In this document: piece after piece, positions 24,344 through 33,612 of the stretch
Numbering within the stretch: the stretch's first letter is position 1
Layout: every line of letters starts with the position of its first letter
Source of the DNA: Blastopirellula marina
GTDB taxonomy: Bacteria > Planctomycetota > Planctomycetia > Pirellulales > Pirellulaceae
DNA length: 64,000 bases
Assembly (NCBI RefSeq): GCF_002967715.1
Contig: NZ_PUIA01000035.1
Coordinates: 124,001-188,000 of the forward strand
Reading direction: 5' to 3'
The notes under the pieces: model-generated
Told to the model about the DNA's origin: nothing
Databases searched by the model: none
The model's input: only the letters and a program-made list of their open reading frames with translations
Translations under genes and position numbers: made by a program

Positions 24344-27300
24344 CTAATTGGAAGTTGCTTCGCTTGCCGGGGCTGGCTTCTGCCTGGCGAATTTCCTCAG
24401 CACCACGTAGAAGACCGGCGTGAGGAACAACCCGAAGATGGTCACCCCCAGCATTCCGGCAAACACGGCCGTTCCGAGCACGCGTCGCATCTCGAAACCG
24501 GCCCCCGTGGCGATCAGCAGCGGAATCACCCCGAGGATAAACGAGAACGCGGTCATCAAGATCGGGCGAAGTCGCAGACGGCAGGCTTCGACAGCGGCTT
24601 CAAAGCGGTTCTTGCCGGCGTCTTCTTCCGCTTTGGCGAACTCGACAATCAAAATCGCATTCTTACACGCCAGGCCCACCAGCACGATGAAACCGATCTG
24701 CGTGAGGATGTTGTTGTCCATCCCGCGGTACCAGATACCCATGATGGCAAACAGCAAGCACAGCGGCACAATCAAAATGATCGCCAGCGGCAGTAGCCAG
24801 CTTTCGTACTGGGCGGCCAGCGTCAGGAACACGAACAGCACCGCCAGCGGGAACAGGAAGACAATCGTATTGCCTGCCGAACGTTCCTGAAATGCGATGT
24901 CGGTCCATGCATAGCCGAAGCCAGGCGGAAGGTTCTCGTTGGCCAGCCGCTCCATCGTATCGAGCGACTGCCCCGAGCTAAAACCGGGAACGGTGTCGCC
25001 GTTGAGATCGGCCGCCGGGTACAAGTTAAACCGCACCAGGCGATCAGGGCCAACCACCCGCTCGACATCGACAATCGAAGCCAACGGCACGCTGGCACCG
25101 CGTGTACTTCGGGTGCGCAGCTGCAAGATGTCGCTCGGCTCGTCGCGGAACTCTGGTTCGGCCTGGGCCGTGACACGATAGGTACGACCCAACATATTGA
25201 AGTCGTTCACGTATACCGAACCAAGGTAAACCTGCAGGGCCGTGAAGACATCGTTCACCGGAATGTCGAGCATCTCGGCCTTGGTACGGTCGACGTTGGC
25301 TTTGATCTGCGGAACGCTCAACCGGTAGTTCGAGTAAACCTGAACCAGTCCTGGCTGCTTGTTGGCCTCGGCGGCAATCTGATTGGTGACCTGGGCCAGG
25401 GCATCCAGGCCGGCACCCCCTTGGTCTTGAACGTACATCTTATAACCGCCGCCACGACCAATACCACGGACCGGCGGCGGGGGAATCACGAAGATCTGAG
25501 CTTCGTTAATCCCGGCCAGTTTCTGCCGCATCTCCGCCACGATCACATCGACACCGCGGCCGCGAGCACTCCGCTCTTTGGCGTCTTCCAAGGGAAAGAA
25601 CGTCACAGCGGCGCTGGGGCTGATCGAGAAGGTCGAGCCAGACAGACCGGCAATACCAACCGAGTGGGCCACGCCGTCGATCGTGCCGCCAATTTTGGTA
25701 ACTTCCTTCGTCACCAGGTCGGTTCGCGAAAGAGCCGCCCCGTCTGGCAGTTGGATCGCCACGATCAGATATCCTTGATCCTGCTGTGGAATGAAGCCGT
25801 TAGGAACCATGCCAAAGCTGTAGTAAGTGGCAACCAACAGCCCCGCGTAAAACAGCAGCACCAAGGCCGACACGCGCACGATGCGCGAAATGATGCCAGC
25901 ATAAATGTTGCTCGTGATGTCGAACGTTTTGTTGAACAGCTTGAAGAACCAACCGAACAGCACATCGACCACTCTCCCCATCCAGTTCCGCTGGGCATTC
26001 TTGGGCCGCAGCAGTAATGCACACATGGCCGGGCTGAGGGTCAGCGAAACGAACGTCGAGAACGCTGTCGAAATGGCAATCGTGATGGCAAACTGCTGAT
26101 AGAACCGCCCGCTGATGCTGGGGATGAAAATGGTCGGCACGAACACGGCGATCAGCACCAGCGTGGTGGCGATCAGGGCCGAGCCCACCTCGTCCATCGC
26201 TTTATGGGTCGCTTCACGCGGTGACATCCCCTCGGCAATCAGGCGTTCGACGTTTTCGACCACCACGATCGCGTCGTCCACCACGATACCAATGGCCAGC
26301 ACCAGGCCAAACAGCGACAGCGTGTTGAGCGTCACCCCCATCGTCTGCATGACGGCGAACGTGCCGATAAGCGAAATGGGAATCGCGATCACGGGAATGA
26401 TCGTTGGCCGCCAGCCATGCAGAAAGATAAACACGGTGAACACCACCAGCAACGTGGTGATCAGCAGCGTATCAAACACTTCGGCAATCGACTCTTCCAC
26501 AAAGTCGGTCGGGTTGTAGGCGATCTGGTAACCGATCCCCTGGGGGAAGTCGGCCGCCAGCTTGGCCATCGTATCTTTGACTTCCTTAGCCGTATCAACC
26601 GCGTTGGTACCAGGCCGCTGATAAATCAGCACCGCCACTGCCGGATTGCCATCGAGGTAGCTCAAGCGTGAATAATCCTGAGCACCCAGTTCCAGGCGGG
26701 CCACGTCACTCAGCCGCGTTACGCGGCCATCTTCGCCTCGCTTGATAATGATATTGCCGAACTCTTCGGTATCTTTCAGTCGCCCCTCGGTCGTGACGTT
26801 CAATTGAAACGCGCCGGTTCCATCGTTCGGCGGTTGACCGATCACGCCAGCCGCGACCTGGGCGTTCTGCCCACGAATCGCACCGATCACGTCCCCTGGT
26901 GTCAAATCGAGGTGGGTCATGCGCTCGATATCGAGCCACACCCGCATCGCGTATTCGTTACCACCGGCGATACGAATATCGCCCACCCCATCCAGCCGCA
27001 TCAGGGCGTCGCGAATGCGGAGGAATGCGAAGTTACTGATATAGAGCTGATCGCGGCTACCGTCCGGCGATTCCAAATGCACAACCATCAGCATGTCGGG
27101 AATCTGCTTGCTGGTGGTCACACCAATCTGGCGAACGGCCTCTGGCAGGCGCGGTTCGGCAATGGCCACCCGGTTTTGTACCAACACCTGGGCGTCGTCC
27201 AGGTCGGTGCCCAGCTTGAAAGTCACCGTCAGCTGCATGGTACCGTCGGCACTCGACGACGACTCCATGTACAGCATGTCGTCCACGCCGTTCATTTCCT

Positions 27301-27505
27301 GTTCGATCGGCGTGGCCACCGTGTCGGCGATCACCTGCGGCGTGGCACCTGGGTAACTGGCCCGCACCACGATCGTCGGTGGAGCGACGTCCGGGTACTG
27401 TGAAACCGGCAAGGTGAAGTAAGTAATGCCGCCCACCAGCACAATGAGGAACGACAGCACCGACGCGAAGATCGGGCGTTCGATAAAGAAGTGAGGAAAC
27501 TTCAT
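24344..27505 (-). CDS. RND efflux transporter permease, HAE1 family
   Basis: 1053 aa, the usual length for AcrB/MexB-type inner-membrane pumps driven by proton motive force. The N-terminus FFIERPIFASVLSFLIVLVG is typical, the proton-relay aspartates sit in GIVVDDAIVVVENVERL, and the second half repeats the pattern (GFIVLVGLACKNAILIVEFAK). Two large periplasmic loops lie after the first and seventh membrane segments. It overlaps the end of the adaptor gene by four bases and is co-translated with it. No outer membrane factor is encoded next to it. The drug or metabolite exported is unknown. Confidence 0.95.
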   Translation of the reverse strand: MKFPHFFIERPIFASVLSFLIVLVGGITYFTLPVSQYPDVAPPTIVVRASYPGATPQVIADTVATPIEQEMNGVDDMLYMESSSSADGTMQLTVTFKLGTDLDDAQVLVQNRVAIAEPRLPEAVRQIGVTTSKQIPDMLMVVHLESPDGSRDQLYISNFAFLRIRDALMRLDGVGDIRIAGGNEYAMRVWLDIERMTHLDLTPGDVIGAIRGQNAQVAAGVIGQPPNDGTGAFQLNVTTEGRLKDTEEFGNIIIKRGEDGRVTRLSDVARLELGAQDYSRLSYLDGNPAVAVLIYQRPGTNAVDTAKEVKDTMAKLAADFPQGIGYQIAYNPTDFVEESIAEVFDTLLITTLLVVFTVFIFLHGWRPTIIPVIAIPISLIGTFAVMQTMGVTLNTLSLFGLVLAIGIVVDDAIVVVENVERLIAEGMSPREATHKAMDEVGSALIATTLVLIAVFVPTIFIPSISGRFYQQFAITIAISTAFSTFVSLTLSPAMCALLLRPKNAQRNWMGRVVDVLFGWFFKLFNKTFDITSNIYAGIISRIVRVSALVLLFYAGLLVATYYSFGMVPNGFIPQQDQGYLIVAIQLPDGAALSRTDLVTKEVTKIGGTIDGVAHSVGIAGLSGSTFSISPSAAVTFFPLEDAKERSARGRGVDVIVAEMRQKLAGINEAQIFVIPPPPVRGIGRGGGYKMYVQDQGGAGLDALAQVTNQIAAEANKQPGLVQVYSNYRLSVPQIKANVDRTKAEMLDIPVNDVFTALQVYLGSVYVNDFNMLGRTYRVTAQAEPEFRDEPSDILQLRTRSTRGASVPLASIVDVERVVGPDRLVRFNLYPAADLNGDTVPGFSSGQSLDTMERLANENLPPGFGYAWTDIAFQERSAGNTIVFLFPLAVLFVFLTLAAQYESWLLPLAIILIVPLCLLFAIMGIWYRGMDNNILTQIGFIVLVGLACKNAILIVEFAKAEEDAGKNRFEAAVEACRLRLRPILMTAFSFILGVIPLLIATGAGFEMRRVLGTAVFAGMLGVTIFGLFLTPVFYVVLRKFARQKPAPASEATSN

Positions 27506-28917
27506 CGGATCGCCTCCTCGGTCGCACCGACCGCCGTTTGCGTGCTGTTCTTAAGAATGGAAATCGAGCTGAGCCCTGGAGAAATCCATTGATCCTTCGG
27601 CAGCGGCGTGTAGTCATCCGGCAGTCCGTCTTCGCGCATCTCGATCGCGCCGGTCTCGACATTCACCGCCATTTCAGGACGCACCAGAAGAATCCCTTTG
27701 ATCACCAGCGACTCGCTGCCATCGAGCCCGCTACGAATGACACGCAAGCCATCGACCAGGGGGCCCACCTCGACGCTACGGCGTTCGATCTTTCCATCGA
27801 CCACGATGTAGACGTACTGCGAAGATTGGTCGGTACCAATCGCCGAATCAGGTATCAGCACGGCCTGGTAGGCAGCACTGCCTGGCAGGCGAACGCGGCC
27901 GAACATGCCTGGGACGAGGACTTCGTTATCGTTGCGGAAGATGCAACGCACACGAATGCTGGCCGTGCTGGAATCGAAACGGTTATCGACGAATTCCATG
28001 TGCCCCATGTGCGGAAAGCCTTTTTCGTCGGCCAAGCCCAGGAAAACCGGGTTCTTGGCTGAACGCGAGCTTTCGCGTTTCCCTTCCAGGGCCAGGCGAA
28101 TGTATTTCAGGGCCTGCTGTTCGTTGACGTCGAACATGCAGTAGATCGGATTCACCGAGGTGATGGTCGTCAGCAAAGTCGAAGTCGCCGCACCACCACT
28201 GACCAGGTTCCCTTCGGTGACGTATTCGCTACTGATACGTCCCGTAACCGGAGCGTAAATCTTGGTGTAGTTGAGTTCGAGTTCGGCAGTCTCAACGGCC
28301 GCTTCGGCCGAGTGAATGGCCGACTGGGCCGTTGCCACGCCTGCTTCGGCAAGGCCAATGCCGGCATCAGAAGCGGTGATGTCCGCTTCGGCCTGGGTGA
28401 ACTCCGCTTCGCGCTGATCGAGTTCATCCTGGGCGACCGCGTTCGACATGCGAAGAGTTCGCGTGCGCTTGACGCGGGCATCGGCCAGGTTCAACTCGGC
28501 TTCGGCTTGCTTCTTCTGGGCACGTGCTTCGTCGAGCTGGGCTCGGGCCTGGGCCATCTGAGCCTGGGCTTGCCCCAGCGAAGCTTTCGCCCCGTTGAGC
28601 GCCGCAATGAACGGACGCTGATCGATCACGAACAGCAGATCCCCTTGCTTGACGATCTGCCCTTCGTCGAAGTGGATCGACTCTAGGTAACCACTCACGC
28701 GTGCCCGGATCTCGACGAACTCGATTGGCTCGAGACGCCCGGTGTAGGCGTCCCATTCGACGATCTTCTTAGTGATCGGCTGCGAAACGGTCACCGTCGG
28801 GGGAGGTCGCTCGCCAGGGGTTTGGGTTGCTCGGGAACAGCCTGCGAAAGCAATCGCGGCCATACCACACACAAGGGTGGCCAACGCCAGTGAATGGTTA
28901 CGTCGAAGAATTTCCAT
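27502..28917 (-). CDS. RND efflux periplasmic adaptor subunit
   Basis: 471 aa membrane fusion protein. The leader ends AIAFAGCS, a probable lipobox, so it is anchored as a lipoprotein. The first barrel-sandwich half (PIEFVEIRARVSGYLESI) is followed by a long coiled-coil hairpin rich in Ala, Gln and Glu (about residues 100-200), the second half (NYTKIYAPVTGRISSEYV) and beta-barrel domains. It links the inner-membrane pump encoded immediately downstream to an outer-membrane channel. A perfect dyad at 29154-29171, 237 bases upstream, may bind a regulator. Confidence 0.95.
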   Translation of the reverse strand: MEILRRNHSLALATLVCGMAAIAFAGCSRATQTPGERPPPTVTVSQPITKKIVEWDAYTGRLEPIEFVEIRARVSGYLESIHFDEGQIVKQGDLLFVIDQRPFIAALNGAKASLGQAQAQMAQARAQLDEARAQKKQAEAELNLADARVKRTRTLRMSNAVAQDELDQREAEFTQAEADITASDAGIGLAEAGVATAQSAIHSAEAAVETAELELNYTKIYAPVTGRISSEYVTEGNLVSGGAATSTLLTTITSVNPIYCMFDVNEQQALKYIRLALEGKRESSRSAKNPVFLGLADEKGFPHMGHMEFVDNRFDSSTASIRVRCIFRNDNEVLVPGMFGRVRLPGSAAYQAVLIPDSAIGTDQSSQYVYIVVDGKIERRSVEVGPLVDGLRVIRSGLDGSESLVIKGILLVRPEMAVNVETGAIEMREDGLPDDYTPLPKDQWISPGLSSISILKNSTQTAVGATEEAIR

Positions 28918-29153
28918 AAAGCCAGTCGAATGTTTGGTGTCGTTGGTAGCATTGTCCTCTTGGATGGATTGCCAATTCTAGGCAACCAGAGGATGGGGTC
29001 GAGAGAACGATCCTCCAAGATCCTTGGCAGATTCTTTCATCACGTCAGAGCGGTCGTCGCTGGCGTATCGTGGCAATCCTTACCAAGCCTCCCCAGGGAA
29101 GAACTCCACGGGCTGGGCTAGGTGAGTCGGGGGGCCAATAAAGCCCGTATTAT

Positions 29154-29171
29154 GGAAACGATACCGTTTCC
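29154..29171. promoter_or_regulatory. Perfect dyad, candidate operator
   Basis: GGAAACG-ATAC-CGTTTCC, a perfect seven-base inverted repeat around four bases, in the non-coding stretch upstream of the efflux operon. The form is that of a dimeric repressor site (LacI- or TetR-like spacing). No regulator gene is adjacent. Confidence 0.45.
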
Positions 29172-29228
29172 TAGATGCCGCTTCGCGACAGGCTTCCGCC
29201 CATATGAGGGGACCGACGACGAGACAAG

Positions 29229-29318
29229 ATGATCCCCCCAGAAGAGCGTATCAACTTGATGGAGATCAAGGAAAAACTCGACAAGAAAGTCGGTAAAATA
29301 CTTCACGTAAACCTTTAG
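29229..29318 (+). CDS. Possible very small protein, 29 aa
   Basis: ATG to TAG frame of 29 codons with a lysine- and glutamate-rich, helix-prone centre (INLMEIKEKLDKKVGKIL). The preceding GAGAC is a poor ribosome site. It lies in the 482-base stretch between the adaptor gene and the DUF1552 gene, which otherwise holds only the dyad and a short hairpin. Coding status is uncertain; the amphipathic composition is the only argument for it. Confidence 0.25.
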   Translation: MIPPEERINLMEIKEKLDKKVGKILHVNL

Positions 29319-29341
29319 CTGCCTAAGTGTCCACCTGAAAT

Positions 29342-29362
29342 GGAAGTGGTAAGATCACTTCC
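29342..29362. terminator. Weak hairpin downstream of the DUF1552 gene
   Basis: GGAAGTG / CACTTCC stem of seven bases with a seven-base loop, 38 bases past the minus-strand stop at 29400. On the minus strand only ATTT follows, so it is at best a weak terminator. Confidence 0.35.
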
Positions 29363-29399
29363 CCCTTTGGAAAAGAGCCGACGCGGGATCGCTGGAAAA

Positions 29400-30830
29400 C
29401 TATGCTCGAATGTGATCGACCGACTTCGTATCGCGCTTCTCAGGCCCCAGAGTTCGCTGCACGCCCATGCCGCGGAGTAGCTCGTTGTAGGCATCGAGCC
29501 CCTCGGCTTTGACGTCGATCATTTCGCCGGTCTTGAAGCGTCCGTTGGCCCCGGTCACGGCATGGAAGACACCCGATAGTTCTCGCTGCACATCGTTATG
29601 ACGGCCATCGCCTGACTCGGTGCTGATCGTGAACAGGGAGTTCTCTAGAATGGTCTTGCCGTTGGCCTCCATGGCGTCCTGCTCGTCGAGCCGCTGGAGG
29701 AAGTAGGCGACCTCGCGCATCTTCATGTGGGCGTGGGCCCGAAGCTGCTCGTTCGACTTCTTCTCGTTGAACTGATGCCACCATTCGTGGCTGCACCCTT
29801 TGTCGCCACTGGCCTTGAGCTGCTTGGCATCGTTGAAGACGAACCGCTTCTCGCCGTTGTACTCGTAATCGCCGGTCAGGCGAATGCGTTCGCCGGCGGC
29901 CAGGAAGGTAATCGAACCGAAGCGGCAACGATCCATCGCAATCGCCAGCGCGTACAGATCGGCCATCAGTCGCCATTCAGTCGTCAGCTCTTCCAGCGTG
30001 ATATCGATCCCTTGCCCGCTGGGGTCGGCCTCGTTGCCGTGCAACAGTTTCGATTTCGGCGGCACTGGCAGTTCCTGTTGCTGCTGCTGTGCTTTCTTCT
30101 CGAACTCGATGGTGCGTTGTTCATACTCGCGCACACGGTCGAGATGGTCTTGCAGACGCGAGCGCGAGACCTTCCCCAGTGGCGAGTTTTGCCCCGTGTA
30201 GTATTGAGCCTGCTGCACGACGCTATCGAGGACGCTGCGCGACAATCGCTGACGACGCGGATCGAGCGAGTCGCTGGGGACTTCGCCGAAGATGCGGCTG
30301 AACAGGTCGCTTGGTTTCTCTTGCATGGCAGCCGCCGGCGTGCCGTCGTCTTTGAAGCTATGCGTGTATCGTACGACGCGGCTGCGGCGAAAGAACGTGC
30401 CGGCGATCAGGGTCGATATCATCCCCGGGGGCAGACCTTCAGGATGATAATGCTGGCGAACCAGCTGATCGATCGAAGGCCCGCCTGCTTTGGCCGTTCC
30501 TTCCGCTGGCATCGCAGTGAACGCCGCCGAGGCACCATCGTAATGCGCGTTGATGCCAGGCATATCGCAGCGAACATGATCGACGTTCTTCATAATCAGC
30601 AGCTTGTCGCGCAGGGGCTTGAGCGGCTCGAGCACGCCGTCGAAACCTTCGTTCTGCAGTGGTGCCGGTATCCCTAATCCAAAGAAGACGTTGAATGCCC
30701 GCACCGGTACTTCGGCCTTGGCCCCCCCTAGCACCGGCGTGACGGTCATCTCTTCCAAGAGCGGCAACCCGATGGCCACCGTCCCCAGTCCTTGCAGCAG
30801 TGTTCGACGATTCAGGCGAGTTCGTTTCAT
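29400..30830 (-). CDS. DUF1552 family protein, Tat-type leader
   Basis: 476 aa. The leader LNRRTLLQGLGTVAIGLPL is of twin-arginine type. DUF1552 features are VRAFNVFFGLGIPAPLQ, a DHVRC region, a long helical part with SRSRLQDHLDRVREYEQRT, and a C-terminal NSLFTISTESGDGRHND. A glutamine-rich stretch (KKAQQQQQELPVPP) in the middle is probably a surface linker. It lies 28 bases after the DUF1592-type gene and forms the third cytochrome module of the window with it. Molecular activity unknown. Confidence 0.9.
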   Translation of the reverse strand: MKRTRLNRRTLLQGLGTVAIGLPLLEEMTVTPVLGGAKAEVPVRAFNVFFGLGIPAPLQNEGFDGVLEPLKPLRDKLLIMKNVDHVRCDMPGINAHYDGASAAFTAMPAEGTAKAGGPSIDQLVRQHYHPEGLPPGMISTLIAGTFFRRSRVVRYTHSFKDDGTPAAAMQEKPSDLFSRIFGEVPSDSLDPRRQRLSRSVLDSVVQQAQYYTGQNSPLGKVSRSRLQDHLDRVREYEQRTIEFEKKAQQQQQELPVPPKSKLLHGNEADPSGQGIDITLEELTTEWRLMADLYALAIAMDRCRFGSITFLAAGERIRLTGDYEYNGEKRFVFNDAKQLKASGDKGCSHEWWHQFNEKKSNEQLRAHAHMKMREVAYFLQRLDEQDAMEANGKTILENSLFTISTESGDGRHNDVQRELSGVFHAVTGANGRFKTGEMIDVKAEGLDAYNELLRGMGVQRTLGPEKRDTKSVDHIRA

Positions 30831-30858
30831 CGGAAATACCTAAAAGGAAAGGGGATCG

Positions 30859-33462
30859 TTAGCGTGATGTTTCTTGTGTCGGAAACTTCTGAACCAGGTC
30901 GCTCAGGACGATGGCCTGCATGACGGCCTGGTAGGTACCGCCGCTGGCTTGAGCCTGCTGGTGAATTTGTTCGACCGCGGCCTGATCGCTGTTTGCCAGT
31001 GGACGCGAGATCGCGAATTGAATCAATTTCCGCGTGATGCCCATGCGTACGCGGTCGCTCGACGCGAGGATCTCCATCAACTGCTGAGACGACTCGTACT
31101 TGATCGGTTTGTCAGATCCCGGCAGCAGGATCTCACCATCGTCGCGCAGTGGATTTCCGAAACGATCTTTCTCGGAGAACGCTCCGATGCCATCGAACTT
31201 TTCGAGCCCGAACGCGAGTGGTTCAAACCGAGAGTGACACCCACCGCACGCGTTATTGTTGATTCGTTCCATCGCGATACCGCGCTGTGTGAGCCCCTTC
31301 TTAGCCGGCACAGGGCTCGTATCGACACACGGGGGAGGAGCACCGACGTGGCTATATAGCAGTTCGTGCAGCACGAAGAGCCCGCGACTGACCATCGAAG
31401 CGTTATCGCCACCGAGCGTAAGCGTGCTTCCTTGCGTGAGGATGCCGCCGCGCTGGGGATAACTTGCCAGATCGTATTTGCGAGTCGGCTCGTACTGCAC
31501 AATCACTTCATCGGCGGAGAGGGCTCGGTCGTAGATCGCTACCGAGTGCAACGTGCCGAGCCACGGACGATCGCCGGTGAATTCGTTGGCCAGAGCAAAG
31601 GCCATGTCTTCATCCCAGTTCGAGAAGTCCCCCAAACCCTTCCGCTCGCCGGCCAGCTTGCCATCGACATACAGCCGCGCAAGGCCTTGTTTATCTTTCG
31701 TGTAGACAATGTGCGTCCGCTTAGTCTTCGCCTGGCCATCTTTCGTGCTGACCGATGGCATACCGTTGCTGTCGGTTTTTTTCGTTCTTAGCCGGGCATC
31801 GTACTTCTGTTTGTCTTGCCCCAAGGTGAAGTTGCGGTTGCTCGGATCGCGCGAGAAAGTCACGATCCGGGCAGGACCACTTTGCTGCAGGTCGTGCGGC
31901 GTGATCCAGGCCTCGATGGTGATCTCGCCCGTCTTTCGCAGCGACTCTATCAGCGGATGCGGCGGCTGCGTGGTGACGATGCGGGCCGACTTGTGCACGA
32001 CGAGCCCGTCGGAGGTCCAGCGAACTGACTCCGGCGATTGAATTGTCAGGTTCAAGGGAGAATCGTTGCGGGTTCGATCGTGTACGATGTCGCCGCCTGC
32101 TTCACGGAAGTCGTAGAACGCAATCACACCGCTCGATCCTCCGGCTGACTGCTGAGCCCCTTTCAGTGGTTGCCCCTGCGATGGCTTCAAACCGTAGAAG
32201 CTGGCCAGCCGCGGCGAGACGACCGTCACCTGGGCATTTAACAGATCGGCCAGCGGACGATTCTGCTGCCAGGCAACTTCCTCGAAGAAAGCCAACGTCT
32301 CGTCCCGCATATCGCTGGCCAGGGCCGTGCTCCACTTGGGGTAGAGTTTTTCGTTGGGTCGCAGCGAATCGAGTCGTTCGAGCTCGAGCCACTGCTGGAC
32401 GAACTGCGACGATCGTGCCCTTGCGCGAGGGTCGCCCAGCATCCGCTGGACCGCTGCATCCAGCTGCTTGCCGCGCAGCTTGTCGGCTTCGGCCAGGCGA
32501 ATCAGGTCTTCATCCGGCGGAGCGCCCCACAGAATATAACTAAGCCGCGAAGCCAGTTCGTACGGCGACGGTTGTTCGCTGCGCGGCTGTTCGATGCGAT
32601 AGACAAACCGCGGCGACTGAAGCATTCCTTCCAGTAGGTAAGCAACCGCTTCGTCGTGCGTCCCTTTCTCGTGCTGAACTGCCTGGGCGATTTGCTTGTA
32701 CGCTGCGACCTCCCACGGCTGGAGCGGACCTCGCAGGACGCGCTGGCCCATCCGCTCGATTAGTTCGCTAAGACAGGCATCGTCGAACGAACGACAGTCG
32801 GTAAAGCGAGCGGCGAACTCGCCACAGTCCATCTTCTGTACGATCCGCTGAGCCAACTCGGCATAGGCTTGAACGTGACTCAAGTCGACCGTTTGGCTGT
32901 AAGCGGTGTTCGAGAACCCGTCGGCCCGCACGTCTGGCGGCATGAGCCGCTTGGCATCGGCTGAAATGTCGACGCCAGTGACCTCGCGGACGGTGGTGAT
33001 ATATTCGGCCACGGTCAACCGCTGCACCCAGACTTCGGCCGATTGCTTTTCCAGGTGCGAACCAGGGTCGATGACCTCGCGCGTCCATACCGCGCCCTCT
33101 TCGATCCAGGCTTGGATGATCTTCTTTTCTTCGGCGGAAAGGGGCGCACGCTTGGGGGGCATCTCGCCGGACTCGATGTAGGTCCACAGCAGACTATCGT
33201 TGGGACTGCCTGCTTGGATGACCTTACCGGAATCGCCACCGCGTAGGGCCGACTCCTTTCGCGAGAGATTCAGTCCCCCTTCGGTCTTGCCGGCCGCGTG
33301 ACATTCCAGGCAGTGCTGCGAAAGGAGCGGGGCAACCTGGGTCTCAAACCGATGGGCCTGCTGCTGCGCGGTGCTTGGGGCGTCTTCGGCGTGGGCGCGC
33401 GTGCCGAGCCACGAAAGAAGCAGAATCGCGACGATTTGCGGACCACGCAGGGGGCGTTTCAT
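30859..33462 (-). CDS. Secreted cytochrome-type protein (DUF1587/1595/1592/1588/1585) with inserted LamG-like domain
   Basis: 867 aa from ATG 33462, which starts a signal peptide (IVAILLLSWLGTRAHA); upstream ATGs only add a charged tail. The heme motif is CLECHAA. DUF1587 (LTVAEYITTVREVTGVDI), DUF1595 and DUF1592 (ELASRLSYILWG) follow. An insertion of about 210 residues with the signature of a concanavalin/LamG jelly roll (GVIAFYDF, ITIEAWITP, ARLYVDGKL, AIYDRALSADEV) then sits before DUF1588 (CGGCHSRFEPLAFGLEKFD) and DUF1585. LamG domains usually bind carbohydrate, so a glycan-directed role is possible. The DUF1552 partner follows. Confidence 0.9.
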   Translation of the reverse strand: MKRPLRGPQIVAILLLSWLGTRAHAEDAPSTAQQQAHRFETQVAPLLSQHCLECHAAGKTEGGLNLSRKESALRGGDSGKVIQAGSPNDSLLWTYIESGEMPPKRAPLSAEEKKIIQAWIEEGAVWTREVIDPGSHLEKQSAEVWVQRLTVAEYITTVREVTGVDISADAKRLMPPDVRADGFSNTAYSQTVDLSHVQAYAELAQRIVQKMDCGEFAARFTDCRSFDDACLSELIERMGQRVLRGPLQPWEVAAYKQIAQAVQHEKGTHDEAVAYLLEGMLQSPRFVYRIEQPRSEQPSPYELASRLSYILWGAPPDEDLIRLAEADKLRGKQLDAAVQRMLGDPRARARSSQFVQQWLELERLDSLRPNEKLYPKWSTALASDMRDETLAFFEEVAWQQNRPLADLLNAQVTVVSPRLASFYGLKPSQGQPLKGAQQSAGGSSGVIAFYDFREAGGDIVHDRTRNDSPLNLTIQSPESVRWTSDGLVVHKSARIVTTQPPHPLIESLRKTGEITIEAWITPHDLQQSGPARIVTFSRDPSNRNFTLGQDKQKYDARLRTKKTDSNGMPSVSTKDGQAKTKRTHIVYTKDKQGLARLYVDGKLAGERKGLGDFSNWDEDMAFALANEFTGDRPWLGTLHSVAIYDRALSADEVIVQYEPTRKYDLASYPQRGGILTQGSTLTLGGDNASMVSRGLFVLHELLYSHVGAPPPCVDTSPVPAKKGLTQRGIAMERINNNACGGCHSRFEPLAFGLEKFDGIGAFSEKDRFGNPLRDDGEILLPGSDKPIKYESSQQLMEILASSDRVRMGITRKLIQFAISRPLANSDQAAVEQIHQQAQASGGTYQAVMQAIVLSDLVQKFPTQETSR

Positions 33463-33612
33463 AGGAGAACCCATCGAAGGATCGGGCGAGCGAGCAGGCA
33501 AGTTGAAAAGAGAGGAATGAGTCTCGCCCATTGTAAGAAGAAAACCGAAACTTCGTCAATTTAATGGCAAATCGACGTCTCGATCCGTCTTCCGGTATGC
33601 TCTTGGCGGTGG

